A stretch of DNA of 64,000 bases, taken from Uloborus plumipes. Lineage: Eukaryota > Arthropoda > Arachnida > Araneae > Uloboridae. Every line of letters starts with the position of its first letter. The stretch's first letter is position 1. The DNA is taken from NCBI GenBank assembly GCA_038373865.1, contig JAXGGA010000480.1, positions 1-64,000 of the forward strand, given 5' to 3'. The translations under genes and the position numbers were made by a program. Positions 1 to 13,151 of this stretch are shown here, piece after piece. The notes beneath the pieces were generated by a model. It saw only the letters and a program-made list of their open reading frames with translations, had not been told where the DNA came from and made no database searches.

Positions 1-1433
1 GACCAATGCACCCCCCAAGATTTTGTATATAAAAAATGGTGGCACCGAATTTTGAAAAAACATGTAACCTTCATGTAAATATGCTTCAAGTTTTTTCAAT
101 GAAAAATACTTTATGGACACTCAAATATTGTCATATTATTTTCTGTTTTCGACAATAAGAAGCAAAACTAATTGTTATTCTGTCATTGTGGAAATGTAAG
201 AGGAAAATGAGCGATGTACCCGCGCCTCTCACAAACATTCTTAGACGTTTAAGCTTCCTATTAATTGCAGATTATTTAAATGATTTAAATGGGTTTAAGC
301 ATTGCTCCTCCTCTTATTTTCTCTTTTTTAAAGATTATTTTGAACAAATTGTCATATTGTTTTACATCGTAAAGAAAAAATCAACAAAACACCAGCTTAT
401 TTTTTTTTTCGAAATGTGACAAATTGGATTTTTGTTTAAAAACTTATCGCACATTAAAAAAAAAAAATGTTTTTTATAATAACACTTACATTGAAACATT
501 ACTGCTCATTTCAGCAGTAAATTTTTACCTTGGAGAAAAAGGGATCAGTTTCTACTTTCTTTTCTCATGGGATGAAATGAAAATTTTTATTTTATTATTA
601 AAAGTTTTATTAGAAATGAATAAATAAACAAGTTGAAATATTAATGAAGGAATGCGAATGAATGAATTAATGAATGAGCACATCTGGGATTTAAAAAAAA
701 AGGAGTAAGTAATAGCTGAAAAACAAAAACAATTTTCCAGAAAGTGCAAAATATTACAATATGTGTATGAAATTTTGAAAATGAGTTGTATATATTCCCT
801 TTGATTTTTCAGTCTATTTATATTTGAATCGCAATCGTCCAATCGACTATAGGTTTAAGAATATAGTTAGTATATTGCTAGGTGGATGGCGCAGGAGAGT
901 TAAAATGTTTTAACATTCCAATTTGCCCCGTTATTTAAATCTTACCCCCATGTTCCCCAACATCTGAAGGACGTTTAAATGGACATTTTGTAGAATATGC
1001 ATGAGAAAATGCGTGCATATAAGCTAAGAAAAATCTTATCTTTGATGAAACAAAAATAATCATAAAATAAAACTTCATAAAAACCAAAATGTACAAAAAA
1101 TTTCATTTTGGTAGTCTCTGACCTTCAAAAATATTTTTTATCATGCAACTCTATTTTTTTTAATTATAAATGACCTATCAATTTTCCGATGAAGACCTGA
1201 GTGCTTTTGGCTTGAGATTTTTTTTCGTAATATGTTTATTGTTCTTGCATGATATTCATTTTTGTGGGGAAAAAAAAAAAAAAAACAATCTTTGAGCAAT
1301 GTTCAATAGAAAAAATTAAATCGAAATACTACGTTTTTAAAGTTCCACCATATTTCTTGATTTTTTTCCTTTCTCATCACAGTGTCGATGTTTGATGTGC
1401 ACCCCTCAAAATCAATTCCTAGATACGCCACTG
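1..1433 (+). mobile_element. hAT-type non-autonomous element, long copy, left end outside the window
   Basis: The right terminus reads CCTAGATACGCCACTG. It is the inverted partner of CAGTGGCGTATCCAGG, the left end of the short sister copy at 60345-60732. Window bases 1 to about 211 match the left half of that copy from 60374 on, and 1288-1433 match its right half, so about 29 bp of this element lie left of the window. The roughly 1.08 kb between the halves exists only here and holds AT-rich sequence with no recognisable transposase. The right end abuts (AT)9, so a target duplication of the form ATATATAT cannot be told from the simple repeat. The hAT assignment rests on the sister copy's clean 8-bp duplication and on the CAGTG terminus. 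Confidence 0.8.
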
Positions 1434-1451
1434 ATATATATATATATATAT
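1434..1451. repeat. (AT)9 simple repeat
   Basis: Pure AT alternation directly flanking the right end of the hAT element. It is probably the insertion target. Confidence 0.9.
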
Positions 1452-4400
1452 TGAACACTGAAATAACATAAAAGTGACAAGAATGCAGTTTGTCGACAGA
1501 AAAGTAGAATAACGAAAAAAGGAGCATATATATAAGACAAAATGATAAGACAAAAATGTAAACGTTAAAACTCTTACGAATTTTGCTTTTTAGAAAAAGT
1601 TTGAAAATGTCCGCTCATACTTAAAGCAAAATCCGGTGCATGAGTTCAACCTCTTAAACATCTTGCATTTAAAAAAAAAAAAAAATACTAGAATTGGCTT
1701 TTTTTTTTTCATTAAAAATTTTAGTTCATTAAAATAACATGATTTTTTTTTTTTTTTTGAAAAGATTACATCAATCTCGCATAAACTACTCAAATATTTT
1801 GAAGATGGAATGATCAATGCATAGTATTTCTGAGCGCATAACTTCAAAACATTAAAAAGTTTTAACAGTATGCATTTTTAAAAAAATATTTTTTCTTAAG
1901 TTTAAATAAAAATTAAGTTCTTTCGAAAGTTTTTTTTTTCCTTTCTGAATTTGAAACATTCGTGGTTCCTTTGAAAAAAAATCCTGTATTTTTACTGATT
2001 TCCTCTATTTTCATATATTTACGTTATGGTGTTCATAGTGATCAACACTTTAAGAAATGCACTCTAAAAATTGACGATATTTTCTTTGTTTTTGATGAAA
2101 TCGCTTCCATGCATATGCCCCGAGCTAACATTTCGTCAAATTGAAGAAACTGCTTTGTCACTTTTTTGGGGATGAATTTCGTCAAATGTAGCGAAATATT
2201 TCTTTATCCTAATTTCGTCAAATTGACAATCATTTTCGTAGTTTTGACAGTATTAATTTTGTCACATTAATTTCGTTGTAGTTGAGCAAGTTAGTTAGAT
2301 TATTCGATTTTTGAGTGTTCCGTTGTTTTATTTCAGTTGATATTTTAATCATAACTCATAATTTCTCTCTTTTTACATGTAGTCTCCCACAACATAAAAA
2401 TATAAGAAATTGTAGAGGAAAAGAGGCACATGACAAAATTCGACTTTATCAATGTAGAAATTCACATGTTTAATTTCTTTTAAAAAGGCAGCAGTTAATT
2501 CTTTATCATTAACTACTTATTAATTATTTTACTCTGTTAACAATGTAGGAATAAAATTATTAGAATCAATGCAGTAAATCACAAGAAAACAGTACTTGCA
2601 CAGCTCATGAATGCAGTTAATTAATAGATCAATAGGTTGCTGTAAGGAACACATTGCATTTTCTGAAAATTATTATTTTTTATTATTTTAATGCACGATA
2701 GCTCTGATTTGACTTTCCAAACTTTTGATGATATTGAAATAAACACTTATACATTGTTTTTTCGTTTATTTTTTAATATGTTTTGAACTGAAGATGAAAA
2801 CAGATGTGTAAATAAAGTAAAATCATTAAGGAAAAAAGCTTAGTTTTGGGACTAAACCTTTAAATCTTTATGGAAAATTACAAAAATCATTTTACTAACC
2901 CTCAGCACTCATAGTAAGTATGTAATATGTATGTAAGTAAGTAATATGTAACTCTTAAATGTCTAGAAGTTTACATCATGCAATAACTAACGATTAAGTC
3001 TAGACTCAAACAAAAAAAAAAAACAATAATAACAAAACTAAAAACATGATAAAAATTGATTGAGCAAGAGCTATTCTTACCTCAGGAATTCATACCCTCT
3101 ATTCTCTATCTGGAAAAACGTGACAAAAAAGGCAACTAAAAAGTGTGTGGATTTTAAAGTATACTCACACACCCTTTTGTTGCCCATTTTGATTAATCCA
3201 ACTGCGATTAGTTGTGGACTGATAAACCAAATGTTCTTTAAAAATGTCGGGCAAGGGAGATACGGTATACAGAATCCTCACATGATTTCCAGGTGCGTGA
3301 AAAGTTCCAATCTGTTTTTCACAAGTCAGTTTTACTAACGGCACAATGACACAAAGTAATCGCTACTCGAACGCTATATTAAACCAGCCGACGTACCGCT
3401 ATATAAAACCAGCCGTCAAAGCAATCTCAAATTAAAACAAAATGGCTTTACAAGAAATATCACGACACAACAGACACGAATAAAATTATCCGTTCGAACT
3501 CGATATGTTTAGGCGTCCATCTTACTTCCGCGTCTCTCGCAGGAAGCTGTAATACGCATAACGGCTCTCTGCATGTTATAAGTTTTTGCGCCTTGTACTT
3601 AGACCTACCAATCATAATGCAGGAACCATATACGCAGCAACCTCAATACCGGGGAAATTCCGTTTTTTTTTTTCTCCAACTCGGTGTTTCACGGAATATA
3701 TCTGTTTCTTTAAGGAAAAGATACGTTTTGAAGCGAAAACGGAAATTTCCTGTCAAAATCAGTAAAGAAATGTCCTGAAAATTCAGGTTTTTTTTAACAG
3801 TGTGGAACTTTTACTTGACACGCGGACAACTCGACAATCTCAATAGGTCGACAGTTATTTTTTCCAATGGTTGGTTCAATGCTAATTTCAATGGGTGCAA
3901 ACCTGTCTAACTTGGCACAAATTTACGAGAACCTCTATGAGTCGACACAAACTTGCAGTTTCAGTCCATTTTTTCTACCGATATTCTTTCACATTGACCA
4001 TTTCTGAGAATTTTGCTGCGAATAGGTCAGACAATTCACTGTTTTCTGGGAAGAGATCTTTTTGAGAATTCCCACTAGTGCCCAGAGGAAACAGCCACCA
4101 TGCTTTGTGCTGTTGGTGAAGCCTCAGGGTAAGTCTTTGCTACGAAACATTCATTCGTAAACGCGATGGAGCCGGCCGCACTGTCACAATGAAAACAAGG
4201 TGTGAATAGGTTATATTGCTCATAATAAAGTGCTTTTGAGCTTACATATAAGCTGAAAGCAAACATGAGTGAAATAGCTACTGAGAAATGGTTTCGTTCA
4301 TTTATGAATAGAGATTTTTCACGTCTGTTCGCGCAGCTCATGCAACTAGCCTTTCAAGAGTAACAAGCTACAATAAAACAAATAAAGGTGGAATCTTTCT

Positions 4401-4669
4401 TTGATACTTGAGAATTGTTATGAACAGACACGGCTATGACCCACAGGATGTGCGTAATGTTGCCAAAGCAGACGTTACGAAATTCCAAAAACCTGATATT
4501 GTTGCAAGACTTGGTATAAGGCTACTTCAACTGAACGATGCACATTGCTAAGTGTTAAACTTCCCCAGATGAAGGTTCTGTTGAATTACGTTTAATATTA
4601 CTTGAAATTAAAAGTGATCTAGACTGTTTTGCTGTATTTTTGAACTTGTCACAACCGACCTCAAGCACT
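1452..4669. other. AT-rich non-coding stretch
   Basis: I see no supported exon, RNA gene or bounded element. The only internal pattern is at 2130-2280, where ATTTCGTCAAATTG and close variants recur about four times as a degenerate local repeat. Runs of A or T of 8-18 bases are frequent. Confidence 0.6.
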
Positions 4670-4774
4670 GTCACAACCGCCCCTGGGGTGGGGTCGGGGC
4701 CCTTGGGATGGGGTGGGGTGGGGTCGGGGTTCGGGAAAAGTCACAACCGACCCCACCCCAGGGGCGGTTGTGAC
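4670..4774. repeat. G/C-rich inverted repeat, perfect 28-bp arms
   Basis: Arms 4670-4697 and 4747-4774 are exact reverse complements (GTCACAACCGCCCCTGGGGT and onward), separated by about 49 bp that are also G-rich (GGGGTGGGGTGGGGTCGGGG). The motif GTCACAACCG recurs just outside, near 4655 and 4936. It stands out from the AT-rich surroundings. It could be a small foldback element, but I see no clear target duplication. Confidence 0.8.
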
Positions 4775-6115
4775 TTTTCCTTTTTTGTTTAATTTGGTCC
4801 TGTGAGTTAACTATTGTACTCAAGAAGAAAATTTTAGTATTTATAAGCAGGCAAATATACACTTTAACATAAAAACAACTTTAAACCAGTTCACAGGCAT
4901 TTCTATGGGATCTATGGGGGAGCAAATGAAAATTGTCACAACCGTTCCCAGTCTCCCCTACCAAGAACAGTCCAGAACAGAAACAAGGCAGCACCAGCGC
5001 GACATATGTTTTTCAAATAAGAGTGTGAGCCTGAGCAGGGCTTTTCTCTTTGACAAGGAGCTCTTATCACTCTTTAAAAATCAAGAATTTTATTCCTAAT
5101 AAGGTATTCAAAATTGTCCTATTTATTTCGTTACGTTCTTTTCAACCAAAAAAAAGAAGACTGAAAGGAAAAATCATTCACTGAAATTAATTTTTATAAC
5201 TTTTATGATACAGATGGAAAGCACTAATGAATAACCAATACAGGAAACACTACAGTAGTTGAAGTTATGAAACCTCAGTAAGTTGACACCCGCTATAGTC
5301 GACATATTTTCATAGTACCGTGGGGAAGGGGGGAGGCGAGTTAACGAGGCTCCACTGCATTACCTTTGACTATTAAAGTTAATTCTGGTTATAAGTTATA
5401 CAGAGTTGACTTAACTATTATACTCATACAATTACCGATAGCACTATCGAAAATTACAGCAAGTTTTTCAGAGAATCAAAAAAAAATTATATAATTTCGA
5501 TTAAAGAAAACTTATGAAATACAATCATCGCAATCCGATCTACCAAGGGGGAATGAAAAGAAAAAAACAGTGAAATTGATTTTCATACAAAAAATAAACA
5601 AAACCATTCTTTCCCAAAATAAATAGAAAAATAGTTTAACGACTTTCAGTGGCAGTGAATTGCTTCATTAAGCTTTATCTCCTTTTTCTTGCACAATAAT
5701 CTCCAAAATCTAAAACTCATATTAATATTCCTTCCCTCTGGCTATGTTTTTTTTTTTTTTTCTTGTTTTCCCTTCCCTGCTCCGCAACATCAATGCTATC
5801 GTTTGCGTGTTCCACGTAAAGTTAACAGTTTCAGTGAATTTTCGCCATTTTGGAATGATTATCAGCAAATTGGCAATTTAATCACCGCAGAATTTCCCAG
5901 AAGTCATTACAAACTAATTACGATACGTGCCTCTCCCCCCGGCCGTTATTTTTCTTTCAGTTTGGCAGAAATTACTTTCGGCTGATTTCGAAAAACGAAA
6001 AAATAAACTAAAAGTAAGAATTAAAGTAAAATTAATACAAGTAAAATTCCGGAATTTCAGTTTTTAATTCCCAAGCAATGGATTACTTCGACTAAGAGAG
6101 ACTAACTCGTAAAAG
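4775..6115. other. Non-coding; possible pogo/Tigger-like remnant
   Basis: There are no supported genes. The segment 5265-5345 (GAAACCTCAGTAAGTTGACA and, later, GTTAACGAGGCTCCACTGCA) has the look of the AACCTC...GTTAAC ends of pogo/Tigger-like MITEs, but a matching terminus pair with TA flanks is not clear. Confidence 0.35.
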
Positions 6116-6330
6116 CAGGGGTGCCCACAGGGGGAGATTATGGCGCAAGTTGCGCCACCAAAATTTTTGGGGGGGATTTTTAAACTAATTTATTTGTTTA
6201 TTTAAATTATGTATTAATTTATTTTTTAATTTAAATTACTTACTGATTTTTTTTCAAATAAAAATTATTCATTAATTCATTTTTTCAATTTAAATTATTT
6301 CTTTAATTTGTTTATTACTATTTTTTATTT
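6116..6330 (+). mobile_element. Left end of a hAT-like repeat (CAGGGGTGCCCACAGG family)
   Basis: Begins CAGGGGTGCCCACAGGGGGA, then a segment reading GGCGCAAGTTGCGCCACC, a G tract and AT-rich ATTTAAATTA motifs. The same series runs in reverse complement at about 50650-50867 (AACTTGCACCATAATCCCCT and CTGTGGGCACTCCTG), so this is a dispersed family seen in both orientations. The right end of this copy is lost in the homopolymer-run region that follows. Confidence 0.6.
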
Positions 6331-6339
6331 ATTTATTTA

Positions 6340-9300
6340 TCTGTTGTGTGTGTGTATGTGATTGGAATCTCTGGAAAAAAAAGGAACAAAAAGCGATTTT
6401 ATTCTGCGCATAATTAGAGCTTTTAAAAAAGTAATAATGTATAAAATATAATTTTTATAATTTTAATAAAAAAAATAAAAAAATTAAAAAAATTTAAAAA
6501 AATTAAAAAAAAAAAATAATATTAAAAAATAAATAAATAAATTTTTTTTAAAAAAAAAAAAAAAAATAAAAAAGGGGGAAAAAAAAAAAAAAAATAAAAA
6601 GGGAAAGGGGGGGAGAAAATTTGGGGGGGGGGGGGGAATTTGCGGGCCCTTTTAGCCCTTGGGGGGGTGGGCCTAGGGGCCCGAAAAAAACCCCTTTTTT
6701 TTTATTTTCCCCAAAAATTTTGTTTTTTTAAGGAGCCGCCCCGGAAAAAAATTTTCCCCAATTTGAAGCCCAAAAAATGGAAAAAAAAAATTTTTTCGAA
6801 ATTCTTTTTGGATATCTTTTTTTCCAAAAAGGCCCTAAACCCCAAATTTGTAAAAGGGAAAAAAAATAAAAAGGTTTTGAAAAAGGGAAAATTTTAGGAA
6901 AAAAAAAAACTTTTAAATTTTTTTCCGATTTTTTTTTTTATTTTTGGAAAAAGGAAAAATTTTTTTTGGAAACTTTTTAAATAGGAAAAAAATAGCTAAA
7001 ATTGTAAAGGGACAAAATAAACCGGAAAAAAGGGAAAAAAAAAAATTAAATTCGGAAAATCCCGGGGGTAAAACCTTTTTCCCTTCGGAAAGGGTTAAGA
7101 AATTTTTGAAAGAAAAAAATAAAAAAAAACTTTTTTTTGCCAAATTTTTTTTAAAAAAATTTTAATTTAAAATTGGGTTTTCATAATTTTTTTTTTTTTT
7201 TTTTGCAGAAAAATTTAAAAATTAAGAAAAAGCAAAATTAAGGGGAAAAAAGGAGGAAAAAAAGTTTTAGAAAGAATTTAATAATTTTTAATTTCCGGCG
7301 GGCAAATTTTTTCCCAAAAGACGGCAAAAAGAAAAAACTTCATTTGTTTTTTTTTCGGAAAATTTTTGTTTAATTTTTTGGGAATTAAGGGAATTGTTTA
7401 TTTTAAAACCGTAATTTCAAATAAAAATTTTGGGGAACGTTTAAAAAATTAAAACCCTAAAAAAACCTTTTCTTTTTTGAAAAAAAATTTTGTTTTGGTT
7501 TTTTTAATAAAACTTTTCCGGGGCGCAGCCCAATTCCCCAAAAAATTTAACCCAAAATTTAAAAAAAGAAAAATTAACAAAATTTTTTAATTTTTTCGTT
7601 TTTTTTGGTTTTTGATTTTTAATTAAAATTTTTTTGGAATAAAACAAAAACCTTTCCGTAAAACCATTTAAATTTTTATTAAAAATAAAAGGACCTTTAA
7701 AAAATTTTGTAGAAAAGCAAACTACCGGGGGGAAGGGGCAGTCCCCCCCAATTTTCATTGCGAAATAAATTTTTGAAATCCAAAAAGGAAAATTTGGGAA
7801 ACAGCAATTTTTTTAGGAAAATACCCCCAATTGGGGAATTGGGGGGGCAAAGTTCCACTTGCAAATTTCCAGTTTGCCCTTTTTTCCCCCAAAGGGGGGA
7901 AAACGCCTAAAAAATTTTTCCTTTTTGGGTGGCCCAAAAATATTTTCCTTTTAAAAATTTTTTTTTTTCAGTCCCCGGTTTCTATATTTTTTAAGTAATA
8001 CGGAGTTTTTTTTTAAATTTTTGGGGGAACAAAATTTTTTTTTTTTTCCCCCCCAATTTTTTAAAATTTTGGAAAATTTCGTCAAAATTTTTTTTTGCTC
8101 CCTTTTCCGGTTATTTAATTAAAAGGGGTTTTAATACAATTGCCAAACCAAAAAAAAATTTAAAATAAAAATTTAACAAAAAAATTTTCCCCAATTTGGT
8201 CCTTTTTAAAAAAAAGAAGAAAAAAACCTTTTTTTATCCAAAAAAGCCCCCCATGGCAAGGAAAAAAAAAAATTTTTTCCTTTTCAATGTAAAATTTAAA
8301 ATTTTTCCCCTTAAAAAATTTTTAAATTTTTTTTGGGGTTTTTTCAAACCCTTTCTATTAATTTCCTTTTGGCAAAAACTTTTAAAATTCAAAAAAATTT
8401 GGGGGCCAAAACCAAAAAATTTTTTTTGTCTCTTTTATTAGAATTTGGTTTGTAAATTTAAATTTTAACCCCTTTTTGTTTTAAAAAAATCACAAGTAAA
8501 ATAGGGAAATTTTTAATTTTTTTCGGAAGAATGAAATTTTTTTTTTTTAAAATTTTAAAACAAAGGCTTTTTAATTGGAAAAAATTTTAGTAAAATTTTT
8601 AAAAATTAAAACCAAAGAAACGAAAGAGTTTTTTTTAAAAAAACAATTTAAATTTTTGGAAAACATTATTTTTTAATTTTTTTTAAAAGGCGGGATGGAG
8701 TGGAGAAGGAAAACCCTTCCAAAGGAAACGACTTTTCCCTGGAAATTGCCCCCCCGCTTGGCCATGGGAAGGAGTTTAAATTTTGAAAGGCCCCTTTTCC
8801 CCGGGAAAATTTTTGGACTGAATTTTTTTTCCCCTTTTCTATTTAAATTTTTTCATTTTTTCCACCAAAAACGCAAAAGGTTTTTTTTGCAAGGGAAAAA
8901 AATATTTTTATTTAAAAACCCCAAAAAGGCCTAAAAAATTTTTTTCTTTTTTTTAAATTTTTAAAAGGGGTTTTGGAAATTTTTTTTTGGGAGGGTTAAT
9001 TGCCCCCCCAAAAAAAAAAAAAAAAACCGGAAAATAAAAAAAAACTTTGGGGGGGGGCCCAAAAAAATAAAACTGGGGTTTTGGGTAAAATTTTTTTTTA
9101 AAACGGTTACCCCAAACAAAAATTTTTCAAAAAAAAATTAATTTTCAAAAAAATCTTTTAAAAAACAAAAAAAATCGAAAAATTTTTATGTTTTCCCCAT
9201 AAAAATTTTGCCCCCCAAATTTTTAGTCCCTAGCAAACAAACCCGGAAAAAGAAAAAAATTTTAATAAAAAAAAATTTCAATATTTTTTTTTTCCTGGGT

Positions 9301-10010
9301 TTTTATCCCTTTTTTTGTCTTCCCCCTTTAAATTTAAATAAAAAATTTTTTCCCGCAAAAATTTTTTTGGAAAAACATTTTATTTTTTCAAAATTTTTTC
9401 AAAAAAAAAAAAAATGAAGTTTTTTTTTTTCCAAAAAAAAATTTTGTAAATTTTTTAAAGGGCCGGCCCCAAAAGCCCAAAGGAAGGAAAGAAAATTTTA
9501 TTGGAAATTTCGCTAAAATTTTTTTTTATCCTTTTTTGTTTTGTCTTTTACAAAAGGATTTTTTTCCAACTTAAATTTAATTTGAAAACACCCCAAAAAT
9601 TTAAAAAAACAAAAATTTGCGGGGGCCCCGGGGGGAAAAAAAAAGTTTTTTTTTATTGTTTTTTCCCAAATTTAACCTTTTTTTCCATCCGGAAAAATAA
9701 AAGATTTTAAAAATTTTTTTTTTTTCCTTTTGCCTTTCCAATAATTCCCCAACTTTTCCCCTAAATTTTTTTTTTTCAAAATTTTTGAAATTTTTAAAAA
9801 AAAGGGGGGTGTTTTCCAACCCTTTTAAAGGGGCCCCCAAACCCCCTGCGTTAAAAAAAGGTTTTCTTTTTTTTTTATTTCCCCCACAACGCCCAAATTT
9901 CCCTGGGTTCACCAAAAAAAAACCCAACTAAATGGGAAACGTTTTCAATCTTTTTCCCCTTTTAATTTCATATCATCAATTTTAAAATATCTTTTAACAA
10001 TACTTTTAAA
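6340..10010. other. Homopolymer-run region, probable assembly or base-calling artefact
   Basis: For about 3.7 kb almost every base sits in a run of two or more identical bases, with A, T, G and C runs of 4-16 following each other (for example GGGGGGGGGGGGG near 6623-6636 and AAAATTTTTT repeatedly). Normal mixed-composition sequence resumes at about 10020-10100. Apparent reading frames here encode only lysine, phenylalanine, asparagine, proline and glycine strings and should not be called genes. I recognise no known repeat inside. Confidence 0.7.
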
Positions 10011-10194
10011 TTTAAAAAAAATTTTTAAAAAACTGACCGCATAAACATGGGTTTTACTTCCCGCATCAAAACGCATTTCAAATTTATTTATTTATTTAAT
10101 CAACAACAATTGCTTGGTAATTTCTTTTCGGACCTCAAACTTCGGCTCCAACAACCCAGACCTGCTCACCAGCCCTTGCAGCAAATGATGTAAC

Positions 10195-10196
<2 letters not shown>

Positions 10197-10269
<73 letters not shown>
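10197..10269. repeat. (AC)n microsatellite, about 36 units
   Basis: Uninterrupted AC dinucleotides, with TAACT before and CATTACTAG after. Confidence 0.97.
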
Positions 10270-13150
10270 ATTACTAGTTGAATTTGTTAGTCATAAAAGA
10301 AGAATATGGGAGGGGGGGATAGAAAATCCTTTTAAAAGAAATTACAAAATGTTTTGTGCTATCAGACGACACTTGCCCCAAATATAGCCAACTTTCTCAA
10401 AGAGATAATAGCCCACAAATATACAAAGTCAGTTACATCACTAGATTTCCTAGTAAATCTGAAAAACTCTTTCGATTTCAAAGACAAAAACTTGAGATTC
10501 CTGCTAAACCAGAGAAGAGAGAAATTGATAGCATCAGGAATCGAAGTTCAGAGCATCATTTACCGAGAGCATCATCAATTAAACCGACCGCATCACCAAG
10601 AACCTGATTACTACTACTCCAGGAACAACCACTATTTTTGGCGCTCTTCTCTTAACCTTGGCGAAGACGGAATCTGTTACCCTGTCAACTAACTTCGTTT
10701 CCCAAACAGGGAAGTTCCATTCTTCCTCCCGAGCATCCGATCCATTTAATTCTCCCTCGCCCTGACAAGCAATCGCCATGAGTGCCTTAAATGGAGTGGC
10801 AGGAATGGTCATTTCGAAATGGAATTTCCGGAAATAAAAATTCCTCACTCTGTCAAATAAATACGGAGTGGACTGAAAAGGGTAAATAAAATAGAGTGGA
10901 TGGAATCACTCGAAAGATTCAGTTGTATACGTACAAGAAAATCGAAATTTGTGAGTATATATATATATCTATGTATCATACACATTTAGATATATATCAA
11001 TAATACAATTTCCCTCCTTATCATCAGCGTTTTGCTATCTATAAAACAATTTTCCATCCCGGATCAATAAAAATCAATTGGTTTTCAATTTAAAATGTGT
11101 TTGGGTATGGCGTTTTGATTATCAGCCAAATTTTCAAGGTTTCTTTTTTTGAGGGGGGGGGGGGGGCACATAGTAAATGCAATAACGAGAAATCAGATGG
11201 TGCAATGTCCGTAGAGTTTATTGTCTGCAGAGGAAGCGGACTTCTGAAACATGATTTTAGAGACCATACAGCTCGAAACGAAGCCTGAACAAAAATTTGA
11301 TCAATATAGCTGACTTGCCTCGACCACCATATACTGCCGTGCTAAGCTTTCGTGTAAACATTCTCTACAATTCAATTTCTGATTCATTTAGTCCTAAAGT
11401 AATACGCAATAATTTATTCAAGTAGTAATGGTGGTTATTTATGTATTTTCCTTTCAATTTTCTTTTATGTCGGCATAATTTTCTTTAGAAAAGAAAGTAA
11501 AAACTTAAAAGTACTAGCGCAGCTAGAATTCATCTTCTCTGAAGGGAGGTTTGGTCACAAAAATCTTAATCAGCACACAATCTATTATCTTAATTGGATT
11601 GGTAATATGTGTAAAAACAGAGAGGTTTGGGGTGAACCTCTCTAACAGCCCCCTCGCTGAGCACCTGAAGGGGAGGGGGGGAATGATTCTCCTCGTCTTC
11701 ATTCCACGGTGATCCATCCATGTCTTATAATGTTTTAAACTGGTATGAGCAGCCAAAGTAGATGCTATTAAGAAAAGGTATAGAGAGGCAAGCTATGGTT
11801 CTATCAACGTTGAAGGCTTTAAATAAATATTTTAAAGTGAAGAAATATTTTTTGCGCAACAAATAAAACAAAGAGCAACCCTAAAATATTACAAGCTGAA
11901 AAATAAAAAAAGACCGAAAAATGCGAATCTAAAGGATTTTCAAATACCCAACAAATACCTTTATTGAATGTAAAAATTAAATCATCATCAACAAATTGGC
12001 TCCTTTCTACAACCTCGTTAACTCAATCGAAACCTCAAGTTTATTTAATCTGGCATGAAGTGCTTCATATTTCTTCGGCTAGAGCCTCTCCAATCGAAAC
12101 GATCATAAGTTAAAACGTTCCAGATCTTTTCTTGCACTTTTCTCGAAGATGGAGCAAGATTGCCTTTCACACACACACACACCTAATCACCCCTTCGATC
12201 ATTACATCAAACACTTCTTTTCATCTCTCCAAATCTTTTCTCGCAGTCCTTCTATTCACCCGTCTTTGAAGGGTAAAATAAATATATACTCTGCACTCTA
12301 CCCGGGCACTCTCGAATCCATTAGAAGCATCCTCCCCCCCTCACCCCCCACGAAAGGGCAAGACAGGAATGATTGCTCGCCATTCACGGAATCCGATGAA
12401 AAGCTGCTGGGATAATGTTTCATTAAGGGGGCCCTCTTTCGATAATTAAATCATCAAAGTTACATCACGGCTTTAATAGAAATGTCGGGTTTATTATTGG
12501 TGAGGTAGGTGCGAGACTTGGCACCGACGCAGTGGGGACATAAATCCGCATTATTGATTCTTGTCACATACATTTAATTAAATACAGAATGGGCTCGTTT
12601 TGACATATACAAGTTATCGGAAATGTCGTAATATTCGAATGGTTGTTGTTTCGGAGGGCTTGGAGGATGAAGGGGCTAAGTTAAACTTAAAAAAATTAAC
12701 ACTCCATACAATGGTTAGCAATGATGGATACAGGTAAGCAAATAAAACTTGGTGCATCTAATAGTAGATGTCAATAGACCAATTTCATACGCACACTAAT
12801 GACAAAACCAGAAAACAAAAATGCTGCACCAACTGCAACAATAAAAGTTTGAATTTATTTTCTCGCTATTTTTGTTTTGTCACATAAACCCTTCATCTCC
12901 CAAGCCCTTCAATTATGAAGGATTTAAATATTTGTCAGGAATTAAAAACTTTCTTACTTTCAAAAACATTGTTACTTACGAAAAAAAAGAAAAGTTTGAA
13001 GTGTGGCGGTGAAGTTCAAGATTTAGCAGCCTCCATTCGAGAATGAGAAAGCTTGGTAAATAAAAATACCACAGCCTAAAATTACCAATAGCATAAGGAA
13101 AATGCAACTAAAAAGGTCATTAGAATAAAGACAATAGTCCCAAAATAGCG
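10270..13150. other. Non-coding stretch
   Basis: I see no supported exon or element with both ends. It holds a poly-G run at about 11152-11166, a short (CA) tract at 12168-12182 and C-rich runs near 12330-12350. Short open frames at 10354-10692 and 10579-10848 lack splice context and resemble no protein I know. Confidence 0.5.
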
Positions 13151-13151
13151 T

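Noticed and set aside
6640..9927. Many open frames of 60-110 codons on both strands
   Set aside because: They are translations of homopolymer runs (K, F, N, P and G strings) with no domain and no splice context.
10197..10269. CRISPR-like or satellite array
   Set aside because: It is a plain AC dinucleotide repeat without spacers.
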